NCBI GenBank assembly: GCA_002163115.1
Contig: MAAI01000090.1
Location: forward strand, 60,888 to 124,887
DNA length: 64,000 nt
Source of the DNA: Methylophaga sp. 41_12_T18
Lineage (GTDB): Bacteria > Pseudomonadota > Gammaproteobacteria > Nitrosococcales > Methylophagaceae
Direction of reading: 5' to 3'
Positions 57,288 through 64,000 of the stretch are shown one piece after another (the stretch's first letter is position 1; the number at the start of each line of letters is the position of its first letter). Both the position numbers and the translations under genes were made by a program. The notes under the pieces are model-generated. The model did no database searches and was not told the DNA's origin. It saw only the letters and a program-made list of their open reading frames with translations.

Positions 57288-57342
57288 CGAACGATAAGAG
57301 CCTACCGTAAACCAATCAGAATGCTCTGATTAATTTTAGGCA

Positions 57343-57377
57343 ATAAAAAAGGGCTTACATTAAAATGTAAACCCTTT
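57343..57377 (-). terminator. Terminator of the tRNA cluster
   Basis: On the minus strand the RNA would fold AAAGGG-UUUACAU with AUGUAAGCCCUUU (13 pairs including one G-U) around a 4-base loop, then run into U residues. It lies 7 bases beyond the end of the second tRNA-Glu. Confidence 0.85.
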
Positions 57378-57383
57378 GATATA

Positions 57384-57459
57384 TGGCGTCCCCAGGGGGG
57401 TTCGAACCCCCGTTACCGCCGTGAAAGGGCGGTGTCCTAGGCCTCTAGACGATGGGGAC
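57384..57459 (-). tRNA. tRNA-Glu (TTC), copy 2
   Basis: Minus-strand 76-base tRNA including an encoded CCA. It starts GTCCCC and has the anticodon arm CCGCCCTTTCACGGCGG with anticodon TTC, T-arm GGGGGTTCGAACCCCC and acceptor end GGGGACG-CCA. Identical in sequence to the copy at 57553-57628. Confidence 0.97.
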
Positions 57460-57512
57460 CTAAAACTGTTTTTCTAACTAACCACGAATTATAAATCATT
57501 CGTGGGTGTAAC

Positions 57513-57547
57513 AAAAATAAAAAGGGCTAACATTTTGCAAGCCCTTT
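57513..57547 (-). terminator. Terminator between the two tRNA-Glu genes
   Basis: Minus-strand stem AAAGGGCT/AGCCCTTT around an 11-base loop followed by a T-rich run. It lies five bases beyond the end of the first tRNA-Glu and suggests the second copy is read by leakage or its own promoter. Confidence 0.7.
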
Positions 57548-57552
57548 ATATA

Positions 57553-57628
57553 TGGCGTCCCCAGGGGGGTTCGAACCCCCGTTACCGCCGTGAAAGGGCG
57601 GTGTCCTAGGCCTCTAGACGATGGGGAC
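57553..57628 (-). tRNA. tRNA-Glu (TTC), copy 1
   Basis: Minus-strand 76-base tRNA, identical to the copy 169 bases away, with anticodon TTC and encoded CCA. The 11 bases before the 5' end are also identical in both copies (AACAGTTTTAG on the minus strand), so the duplicated unit extends beyond the gene. Confidence 0.97.
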
Positions 57629-57651
57629 CTAAAACTGTTCTTTCGGGTGAC

Positions 57652-57727
<76 letters not shown>

Positions 57728-57742
57728 CGAAAGGAAGCGCAT

Positions 57743-57771
57743 ACTATAGGGATTTGCTCTTGCAGTGTCAA
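57743..57771 (-). promoter_or_regulatory. Sigma-70 promoter of the tRNA-Ala/Glu/Glu cluster
   Basis: On the minus strand a perfect TTGACA (57766-57771) and TATAGT (57743-57748) are separated by 17 bases. The tRNA-Ala 5' end lies 16 bases downstream. Confidence 0.85.
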
Positions 57772-58003
57772 TAGAATATTTAACAAATTTACATATTCAT
57801 TTTATCTTCTACGGAGATAGCTGATTAGACTATTAATGCAGTGTAGAGATGTTTAGAGTAAGTCATTGATGTTTAGTGCTCTTGAGGCATATTTAACTGT
57901 TTATATAGTTAGTTATTTGATGAAATTGCTTTTCTGTGCGATAAATTGAGTACTAATTTTTGTTAAGGGTAGCCAAATCACTGGCTATAAGGACTCCTTG
58001 AGT

Positions 58004-60238
58004 ATGGTCATGCGCAAACTGATAGTTTTTTCTGCAGTTACATTATCTTGTTTTAATTCGGTGATGGCAGCTGAGCCTGATTGGCAGCACTGCAATATAT
58101 CAGCTGATGCAGACTTTCTTGCTCAAAGTGAAAATAGTGAAGAGTCCGAAGTTGATGTTAAAGCAGATAATGCCCAGTTAGTCGAAGACGGTACATCAGT
58201 ATTTACCGGCAATGTGGAAGTAAACCGTGCAGGCCAAGAATTAAGAGCGGGCCGAGCAACATATAACCAAACTACTGGTAAAGTATCAGCTCAAGGCAAT
58301 GTTTCGGTCAGAGATAGCGATATTATTTTGAATGCTGATCAGGGCGAGTGGTCGTTAGCTGATGATAAAGGCTCAATGATTGATGCGGAATATCGTTTAC
58401 GTCAAATGCATGCTCGTGGCGAAGCGAGTCATGTCCACCGTAAGGGCAAGCAGTTAACTAAACTAAAAAATGCAACTTACACTACTTGCCCTCCAGGTGA
58501 TGACGCTTGGCAGTTACAAGCGAGTGAAGTTGATTTAGACCATACTGAAGCTGTAGGTAGTGCTGAAAATGTGGTGATACGATTAGCTGGCTATCCTGTT
58601 TTCTACACACCCTATATAAGCTTCCCACTTAATGATGAACGTAAATCTGGCTTTTTAATACCTACGATAGGTAGCAGTAATAAAACTGGCTTTGATGTTA
58701 GTACGCCATATTATTGGAATATCGCGCCGACGATGGATGCAACCATTACTCCACGTTATATGGCCGATCGTGGCTTAATGTTAAACGGTGAGTTTCGTTA
58801 CCTGCATACTAGAGGCGAAGGTCAAGTTCGCGCTGGTATATTGGGCAGTGATAATTTAGAGACTGATGGCGAGGATATCAATCCGAACTATGAAGAAGAT
58901 CGAAAACATTTTTCTTGGCAGAATAGAACACGGTTGGCGCCTAAATGGACTACTAACTTAGATTACAACTATGTATCTGATGATGAGTATTTAGAAGATT
59001 TTGGTTCTAACCTTAGCTTAACGAGCACTACGCATTTAAACCGAAAATTAGATCTCAACTATCATGGCGATAATTGGAATTTTTTTGCGAGAGCACAAGG
59101 CTACCAAACCTTAACTGATGCTACCAAGCCATACCAACGCTTGCCGCAGTTAAAATTAACAGGTTCATTACCCGATCAAGCAATGGGTTTAACCTATGGC
59201 TTAACCACTGAGTATGTTGATTTTGCACATGATACGCAGGTAGCTGGTCAGCGTGTTCATGTTGAACCTTCGGTTAGTTTACCGTGGGCATCTGCTGCAG
59301 CTTTTATTAAGCCACGTATTGCTTTGAGTCATACACGTTATGATTTAGATGAAAATGTAACCGGTAATATTGACACCACACCAACACGTACATTACCTAT
59401 TACCAGTGTTGATAGTGGTTTGTTTTTTGAGAAAGAGTTAAATTTTTCAAACAATAGTTATATTCAAACTTTAGAGCCGCGAGCTTTTTATCTTTACGTG
59501 CCATATCGTGACCAATCTGATATTCCAGATTTTGATACCAGTTTACGTACATTTAATATGAACCAATTATTTAGCTACGACCGTTTTTCTGGTGTAGATA
59601 GAATTGGTGATGCAAACCAACTTTCTTTAGCCATTACTACTCGTTTTATAGATAAACAAACAGGTAGAGAAAACCTACGTTTGAGTTTAGGTCAAATTCG
59701 TTACTTTGATGATCGTGATGTGAGTCTAGGCAATAGTTATAACTCACACCAGTCAGGTTCAGATATGGTGGCGGAAGTGGCAGCTTCAATTGCTAAAGAG
59801 TGGAGCGTACGAGGACAGATTCAATGGAACCCGCATGATGAGCAAACTAATATGTCTGCTCTGTCGGTTCGTTATCGATCTGACAAGGGCAAGTTATTAA
59901 ATATTGCCCATCGTTACCGTCGTGATGGTGTTACTGATGTTGAAGGTTTAGAGCAAGTTGATATTTCGGCAAGGCTACCCTTTAACAAACAATGGAGCAT
60001 GGTCGGTCGTTGGTATCGCTCGATAAAAGATTCGACAACTTTAGAAGCGTTAGCTGGACTTGAATATCAAAGTTGTTGTTGGGCTACTCGTTTAGTAGTA
60101 CGTGACTACGTAAACGATGTGACTGATGATGATCGAAACTTAGCTTTTTTCTTCCAAATTGAATTGAAAGGACTGGGCAACTTTGGCCAAAAAACAGAAA
60201 AATTATTGGAAAAAAGCATACTTGGTTATGGTTCATAA
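58004..60238 (+). CDS. lptD: LPS-assembly outer-membrane protein LptD
   Basis: Inserts lipopolysaccharide into the outer membrane with LptE. The 744-residue protein has a signal peptide (to about residue 22), an N-terminal OstA jellyroll (VDVKADNAQLVEDGTSVFTGN, VNRAGQELRAGRA), and a long beta-barrel from about 200 (GYPVFYTPYISFPL, DERKSGFLIPTIG). The disulfide cysteines map as expected: Cys30 near the mature N-terminus, one in TTCPPGDDAW (about 160) and an adjacent pair in YQSCCWATRL near 690. AAGGA lies about ten bases before the ATG at 58004; a TTG at 57998 and an ATG at 58010 are alternatives. It heads the surA-pdxA-rsmA block. Confidence 0.95.
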   Translation: MVMRKLIVFSAVTLSCFNSVMAAEPDWQHCNISADADFLAQSENSEESEVDVKADNAQLVEDGTSVFTGNVEVNRAGQELRAGRATYNQTTGKVSAQGNVSVRDSDIILNADQGEWSLADDKGSMIDAEYRLRQMHARGEASHVHRKGKQLTKLKNATYTTCPPGDDAWQLQASEVDLDHTEAVGSAENVVIRLAGYPVFYTPYISFPLNDERKSGFLIPTIGSSNKTGFDVSTPYYWNIAPTMDATITPRYMADRGLMLNGEFRYLHTRGEGQVRAGILGSDNLETDGEDINPNYEEDRKHFSWQNRTRLAPKWTTNLDYNYVSDDEYLEDFGSNLSLTSTTHLNRKLDLNYHGDNWNFFARAQGYQTLTDATKPYQRLPQLKLTGSLPDQAMGLTYGLTTEYVDFAHDTQVAGQRVHVEPSVSLPWASAAAFIKPRIALSHTRYDLDENVTGNIDTTPTRTLPITSVDSGLFFEKELNFSNNSYIQTLEPRAFYLYVPYRDQSDIPDFDTSLRTFNMNQLFSYDRFSGVDRIGDANQLSLAITTRFIDKQTGRENLRLSLGQIRYFDDRDVSLGNSYNSHQSGSDMVAEVAASIAKEWSVRGQIQWNPHDEQTNMSALSVRYRSDKGKLLNIAHRYRRDGVTDVEGLEQVDISARLPFNKQWSMVGRWYRSIKDSTTLEALAGLEYQSCCWATRLVVRDYVNDVTDDDRNLAFFFQIELKGLGNFGQKTEKLLEKSILGYGS

Positions 60239-60347
60239 AGCTGCGCTGAACTAAGTAAAAAATTCCCTGTCTGGTATTTGTCAGCTACAAGCACTAGTTA
60301 TATACCGTTGGATTGTAAAAAATCTTCCATTCATACATGGTTAAATA

Positions 60348-60373
60348 ACGCGCATTCTTTGTATAATGCGTGT
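60348..60373. promoter_or_regulatory. Dyad overlapping the surA promoter
   Basis: Arms ACGCGCATT and AATGCGTGT (8 of 9 symmetric) with an 8-base spacer. A perfect TATAAT (60362-60367) lies across the spacer and right arm, 43 bases before the surA ATG; no good -35 is seen, suggesting a regulated or activated promoter. Confidence 0.4.
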
Positions 60374-60410
60374 CTATTGTCATTTTTAAAGACTCAATGT
60401 TGGACTTTTC

Positions 60411-61676
60411 ATGATTAGAATTTTGTTAGTGAGTTTACTGTGGGCAAACTCAGTGTTTGCTCAACCTTTAGATCGTATTATTGCAGTTGTAAATGATGAC
60501 GTGATACTGGAAAGTGAACTAAGAAGTATGGAACGAAATGTTCGCCAACAGCTACGTAAGCGTGATGCCGCCGTACCTCCTTCCGATGTGATGCATAAGC
60601 AAGTTCTAGAACGATTGCTGATTCAGCGCTTGCAAATTCAAAAAGCCAATAAGGTGGGTGTGCGAGTTGGCGATGATGCACTCAATGCCGCTCTACGCCA
60701 GATTGCTGGTAATAATGGCTTAACGTTACGCGAGTTTCGCGACGTACTTGAAAAAGATAATTATGACTTTTCAGAGTTCAGGGAGTCTATTCGTGAGGAT
60801 ATGATTATTTCTCGCTTACGAAAGAGTCAGGTGGAAGATCGCGTCGTTGTCTCAGATAGAGAAATTGATAATTTTCTAGCAACCCAAGTCTCGCAAGGTG
60901 GTGCGGAAACTGTCTTTAACTTACAGCATATATTGATTAGCATGCCTGAAGCAGCTGAGCCAGAACAAGTGCAAGAGGCCCAACAAAAATTAGAAAAAGT
61001 TCAACAATTGCTTGAATCAGGAGCAGATTTTACTGAGGTTGCGGCAGGTTATTCTGATGGTCAAAATGCCCTTGAAGGCGGTGATTTAGGTTGGCGTAAG
61101 CAAGGTGAACTACCTTCTTTATTTGCTGAAGCCGTACCGTCATTGACTGTAGGTGAAGTGAGTGATGTGATACGTAGTGGTAGTGGTTTTCATTTAGTGA
61201 AAGTAGCTGATGTTAAAAGTGAAGAAACTCACTTAGTTAAACAAACATTGGCTAGTCATATTCTTCTCAAAACCAATGAGTTAACTACAGATGATGACGC
61301 TGAATTACGATTACAAAAATTGCGTGAGCGAGTAATCAATGGCGCAGACTTTGCTGAATTAGCTCGCGCTAACTCAGATGATACAGGCTCTGCAATTGAA
61401 GGCGGCAGCCTAGGCTGGGCAAGTCCAGGTGTGATGGTGCCTGAGTTTGAAGAAAAAATGGATGCCTTAGCTGATGGCCAAGTTAGTGAAGTATTTAAAA
61501 GCCGTTTTGGCTGGCACATGATTAAAGTATTTGAACGTCGCGAGCAAAATATGGCTGAAGAATTTAAACGTAATAAAGCGCGGGCACAAATACGCCAACG
61601 CAAGATTACTGAAAATATGGAGCGGTGGTTACGTGAAATGCGTGATGAAGCCTATGTTGAGTATCGTGAATCTTGA
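60411..61676 (+). CDS. surA: Periplasmic chaperone and peptidyl-prolyl isomerase SurA
   Basis: Chaperone for outer-membrane proteins, including LptD, whose gene precedes it. The 421-residue protein has a signal peptide ending VFA at about residue 17, the chaperone domain DRIIAVVNDDVILESEL to about 165, then two parvulin domains (about 167-268: NLQHILISMPEAAE, GGDLGWRKQGELPSLF, GFHLVKV; and about 278-380: ASHILLK, EGGSLGWASPGVMVPEFEE, GWHMIKVFE) and a short C-terminal helix. It ends at a TGA that overlaps the pdxA start. Confidence 0.96.
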   Translation: MIRILLVSLLWANSVFAQPLDRIIAVVNDDVILESELRSMERNVRQQLRKRDAAVPPSDVMHKQVLERLLIQRLQIQKANKVGVRVGDDALNAALRQIAGNNGLTLREFRDVLEKDNYDFSEFRESIREDMIISRLRKSQVEDRVVVSDREIDNFLATQVSQGGAETVFNLQHILISMPEAAEPEQVQEAQQKLEKVQQLLESGADFTEVAAGYSDGQNALEGGDLGWRKQGELPSLFAEAVPSLTVGEVSDVIRSGSGFHLVKVADVKSEETHLVKQTLASHILLKTNELTTDDDAELRLQKLRERVINGADFAELARANSDDTGSAIEGGSLGWASPGVMVPEFEEKMDALADGQVSEVFKSRFGWHMIKVFERREQNMAEEFKRNKARAQIRQRKITENMERWLREMRDEAYVEYRES

Positions 61677-62665
61677 GTAGTTGTTTACGTATAGCATTAA
61701 CAGCAGGTGAACCCGCTGGCATTGGTCCTGATTTATGTATCCAACTTGCACAGCACCAGCAAGACTGCGAATTAGTTGTTATTGCCGACCCTGAACTATT
61801 ACAACAACGCGCTCAACAATTGGGTTTAGATCTTGTCTTAGAATTAACCGACTTATCGGTCGCTGCATCGATCCCAACTGCTGGCACACTTCGCTATCTA
61901 CCTATTAAACTAGCTGCAGTTGTTCAAGCTGGACAATTAAATAGTTTAAATGCAGATTATGTTTTACGAACACTGCAATCTGCATTAGATGGCTGTCTAG
62001 ATGCAAGCTTTGATGCTGTTGTAACGGGCCCAGTTCATAAAGCTATTATCAACGAGGCTGAAGTTAGTTTTACTGGCCATACTGAGTTTTTTGCTGATGG
62101 TGCTAATACTGAACAAGTGGTGATGATGTTGGCTACGCCATCGTTGCGGGTTGCTTTGGTCACCACACATTTACCATTAATTGATATCAGTGCCGCTATC
62201 ACCCAACAAACACTGACGCAGGTAATTGAAATTACCCACCGTGCTATTCAACAACAGTTTGGTATTGAACAGCCTCGAATAGCTGTGTGTGGTTTGAACC
62301 CCCATGCTGGTGAAGACGGCCATCTCGGCCGAGAAGAAATTGATGTGATTTCTCCTGTCATCGAGCGGCTACAACAAAAAGGTTTACAGTTAACCGGGCC
62401 ATGGCCGGCAGACACTGTTTTTGTTAAAGATAAACTGACAGAATTTGATGTGGTATTGGCGATGTATCATGATCAAGGGCTACCGGTGTTAAAGCACCAA
62501 GGTTTTGGCCAAGCGGTTAATGTAACTTTAGGTTTACCCTTTATTCGAACATCTGTGGATCACGGTACCGCACTTGATTTGGCCGGTACGGGTAAGGCAA
62601 AGATAACGAGCTTACAAGCTGCAATTAAAATGGCAATAACAATGAGAAAGAGTCAACAACACTAA
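61673..62665 (+). CDS. pdxA: 4-hydroxythreonine-4-phosphate dehydrogenase
   Basis: NAD-dependent step of the DXP-dependent pyridoxal phosphate pathway. The 330-residue protein starts SSCLRIALTAGEPAGIGPDL and has VVTGPVHKAIINEAEVSFTGHTEFF and ALVTTHLPL with the metal- and substrate-binding His, CGLNPHAGEDGHLGREE and VLAMYHDQGLPVLKHQGFG. The start is a TTG at 61673 overlapping the surA stop as TTGA; no ATG or GTG exists near the family start, so translation is probably by reinitiation after surA. Its stop overlaps the rsmA start by one base. Confidence 0.94.
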   Translation: MSSCLRIALTAGEPAGIGPDLCIQLAQHQQDCELVVIADPELLQQRAQQLGLDLVLELTDLSVAASIPTAGTLRYLPIKLAAVVQAGQLNSLNADYVLRTLQSALDGCLDASFDAVVTGPVHKAIINEAEVSFTGHTEFFADGANTEQVVMMLATPSLRVALVTTHLPLIDISAAITQQTLTQVIEITHRAIQQQFGIEQPRIAVCGLNPHAGEDGHLGREEIDVISPVIERLQQKGLQLTGPWPADTVFVKDKLTEFDVVLAMYHDQGLPVLKHQGFGQAVNVTLGLPFIRTSVDHGTALDLAGTGKAKITSLQAAIKMAITMRKSQQH

Positions 62666-63471
62666 TGAGCGTAAAAAAACTGTATCCAAAAGCACGTAAA
62701 CGATTTGGCCAAAACTTCTTACATGATCAAGGTGTGATTGATGACATTCTTACTGCTATCGATGCCCAACAAGATCAACATCTAGTTGAAATTGGTCCAG
62801 GTAGAGGTGCTTTAACATTACCGCTCGTGCAGTCGTGTCAATTCTTAGATATAGTTGAACTCGATCGTGACTTAATTCCTATATTACAAACAAGCTTAGT
62901 CGAACATAAGAATTTGTCGATACATGAAGCTGATGCGTTACGCTTTGACTATAGGCCGCTGGTTAAGCAATCAGAAAAGTTACGGATAATTGGCAATTTA
63001 CCTTATAACATTACCACGCCGTTATTGTTCCATTTATTAGGGCAGGCTGAATGCATTGATGATATGTGTTTCATGCTGCAGCGTGAAGTTGTCGAGCGAA
63101 TCTGTGCGCAACCAGGTAATAAGACTTATGGTCGACTGAGCATAATGTTGCAGCACCAATGTCAGGCCGAGTTATTGTTTATTGTACCGCCTGAAGCGTT
63201 TGATCCTATCCCTAAAGTAGAATCAGCTATTATTTACCTGCGACCACTTAAGCAGCCCGTCGGTGGTGAGGTTGATCTTGCTGCGTTGAGTAAGGTCGTT
63301 ACTAAAGCCTTTAATCAAAGACGCAAAAGAATAGCTAACACATTGAAAAATATGATATCTATCGATGATATTATTGCTACTGGCATCGATCCAGAGCAGA
63401 GACCAGAAACGGTGTCAGTCGAACAATATGTTGAATTAACACGAGCTTGGATGAGTAGTAGTCAAAGCTAA
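62665..63471 (+). CDS. rsmA: 16S rRNA dimethyladenosine transferase RsmA (KsgA)
   Basis: Dimethylates A1518 and A1519 of 16S rRNA (E. coli numbering) during small-subunit maturation. The 268-residue protein has KRFGQNFLHDQGVID, the SAM-binding motif VEIGPGRGALTLPL, the catalytic NLPYNITTPLLFHLL and FDPIPKVESAIIYLRP. It follows pdxA with a one-base overlap, as in many gammaproteobacteria; the usual next genes apaG and apaH are absent here. Confidence 0.97.
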   Translation: MSVKKLYPKARKRFGQNFLHDQGVIDDILTAIDAQQDQHLVEIGPGRGALTLPLVQSCQFLDIVELDRDLIPILQTSLVEHKNLSIHEADALRFDYRPLVKQSEKLRIIGNLPYNITTPLLFHLLGQAECIDDMCFMLQREVVERICAQPGNKTYGRLSIMLQHQCQAELLFIVPPEAFDPIPKVESAIIYLRPLKQPVGGEVDLAALSKVVTKAFNQRRKRIANTLKNMISIDDIIATGIDPEQRPETVSVEQYVELTRAWMSSSQS

Positions 63472-63573
63472 ACGAGGAAAGATGAATTTTTATCTAGATA
63501 GTTCTTTACTGTCAGGATCTTAATGCATCTAATAGCAATCTGAGATCTATTTTGCTTTCTGAGAGGGATCTGC

Positions 63574-63603
63574 TTGACACACTGTTTTTGCTGTAGTTAT
63601 ATA
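63574..63603 (+). promoter_or_regulatory. Sigma-70 promoter of the HU gene
   Basis: Perfect TTGACA at 63574-63579 and TATATA at 63598-63603 with an 18-base spacer (or TTATAT at 63597-63602 with 17). Transcription would start near 63610, leaving a leader of about 75 bases. Confidence 0.8.
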
Positions 63604-63610
63604 CACACAA

Positions 63611-63646
63611 CCAATAGGGGTGGGGCTGTTTGTATGCAGCTATTGG
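63611..63646 (+). promoter_or_regulatory. Structured leader hairpin of the HU mRNA
   Basis: CCAATA (63611-63616) pairs with TATTGG (63641-63646), and GCTG (63625-63628) with CAGC (63637-63640) directly inside, leaving a G-rich one-sided bulge. The stem begins at the predicted transcript start, so it may cap the mRNA 5' end against decay. Inference. Confidence 0.45.
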
Positions 63647-63684
63647 GATATAACTATTATATTAATGAGATGAGGAAATAAGCT

Positions 63685-63957
63685 GTGAATAAATCTGAAT
63701 TGATTGATGCTGTAGCGACGGCTGCGGATATTTCGAAAGCAAAAGCTGCACTAGCTGTTGATGGCGTAACTTCTGCAGTAACAAAAGCACTAAGTGATGG
63801 CGACCAAGTTACTTTAGTAGGATTCGGTACATTTTCTGTACGTGACCGTGCAGCACGCACTGGACGTAACCCTCGTACTGGTGAAGAAATTAAAATTGCA
63901 GCAGCTAAAATACCGGCCTTTAAAGCTGGTAAAGCCTTAAAGGATGCTGTAAACTAG
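63685..63957 (+). CDS. hupB: DNA-binding protein HU (HupB-like)
   Basis: Nucleoid-associated architectural protein of 90 residues, working as a dimer that bends DNA. It has [26 protein letters not shown] (helical body), [20 protein letters not shown] with the RNP arm tip and the C-terminal [16 protein letters not shown], all at family positions. The start is GTG at 63685 with GAGGAAA upstream. A tRNA follows 11 bases after the stop; in many gammaproteobacteria hupB is followed by tRNA genes and ppiD, and usually preceded by lon, which is not the case here. Confidence 0.95.
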   Translation: MNKSELIDAVATAADISKAKAALAVDGVTSAVTKALSDGDQVTLVGFGTFSVRDRAARTGRNPRTGEEIKIAAAKIPAFKAGKALKDAVN

Positions 63958-63968
63958 TTTTTTTCTTG

Positions 63969-64000
63969 GGGTGCTTAGCTCAGCTGGGAGAGCATCGCCC
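63969..64000 (+). tRNA. 5' part of a tRNA, probably tRNA-Val
   Basis: Acceptor strand GGGTGCT, then TAGCTCAGCTGGGAGAGC as D-arm and the start of the anticodon stem (TCGCC) before the window ends. The anticodon is not visible; the 5' sequence and the location after an HU gene resemble tRNA-Val (TAC) of other gammaproteobacteria. Confidence 0.7.

Noticed and set aside
57314..57331. Strong terminator of the Tad operon
   Set aside because: AATCAGA/TCTGATT is a 7-bp A+T-rich stem with a poor T-run; mentioned with the last Tad gene but not supported as a terminator on its own.
57971..57986. Regulatory hairpin before lptD
   Set aside because: Five-base stem AGCCA/TGGCT only, with no further support.

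Overview
The window reads as chromosomal DNA of a free-living gammaproteobacterium of low to moderate GC content. Nearly all of it is coding, and the gene neighbourhoods are classic for the class: metG with apbC and dcd, pepA-holC-valS facing lptF-lptG, a regulator-led suf operon, lptD-surA-pdxA-rsmA, and tRNA-Ala/tRNA-Glu genes. I cannot name a genus from sequence alone. Nothing looks like a prophage, insertion sequence or CRISPR array.

Layout. 1-2.4 kb: the end of an unknown gene and metG. 2.5-6.5 kb: an accessory-looking operon (TPR protein, five-helix dihaem cytochrome b, flavoprotein and iron-sulfur subunit of a type-B succinate dehydrogenase/fumarate reductase, a small membrane protein) lying between metG and apbC. 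6.7-14.5 kb: apbC, dcd, a WD40 lipoprotein, a NIF3-like protein, pepN, a HIT protein, a DUF2835 protein and an unknown secreted protein. 14.6-18.4 kb: a double beta-propeller sorbosone-dehydrogenase-like protein facing an AraC regulator, then an RDD and an L7/L12-like membrane protein. 18.5-24 kb: purL, pdxH and an FKBP isomerase. 24-30.1 kb: Rrf2 regulator-sufBCDSU-sufT. 30.2-33.9 kb: malic enzyme, a DUF4041/GIY-YIG protein and a ferritin. 34-41 kb: valS, holC and pepA facing lptF-lptG.

41-57.3 kb is the most distinctive part: a hybrid histidine kinase and a LuxR-type response regulator next to a 13-gene Tad (Flp) pilus locus. It encodes a Flp pilin, TadG/TadE-like proteins, a pilin N-terminus fused to a large Gly/Asp-linked domain, a CpaB protein extended by about 330 residues of tandem Asp-Gly-Asn-Gly repeats, a secretin with a duplicated N-terminal domain, an ATPase with an N-terminal FHA domain, TadB, TadC, a DUF192 protein, TadD and a second TadE. 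No TadZ and no prepilin peptidase gene is present. This is the best candidate for an undescribed variant system.

57.3-64 kb: a minus-strand tRNA-Ala/tRNA-Glu/tRNA-Glu cluster with a near-consensus promoter, the outer-membrane biogenesis and cofactor operon lptD-surA-pdxA-rsmA, an HU gene with a strong promoter and structured leader, and the 5' part of a further tRNA at the window edge.

No gene-free stretch exceeds 300 bases. Candidate regulatory structures recorded separately include a 25-bp IscR-type dyad before suf, a tandem repeat before the AraC gene, and a terminator that abuts the ferritin ribosome binding site.
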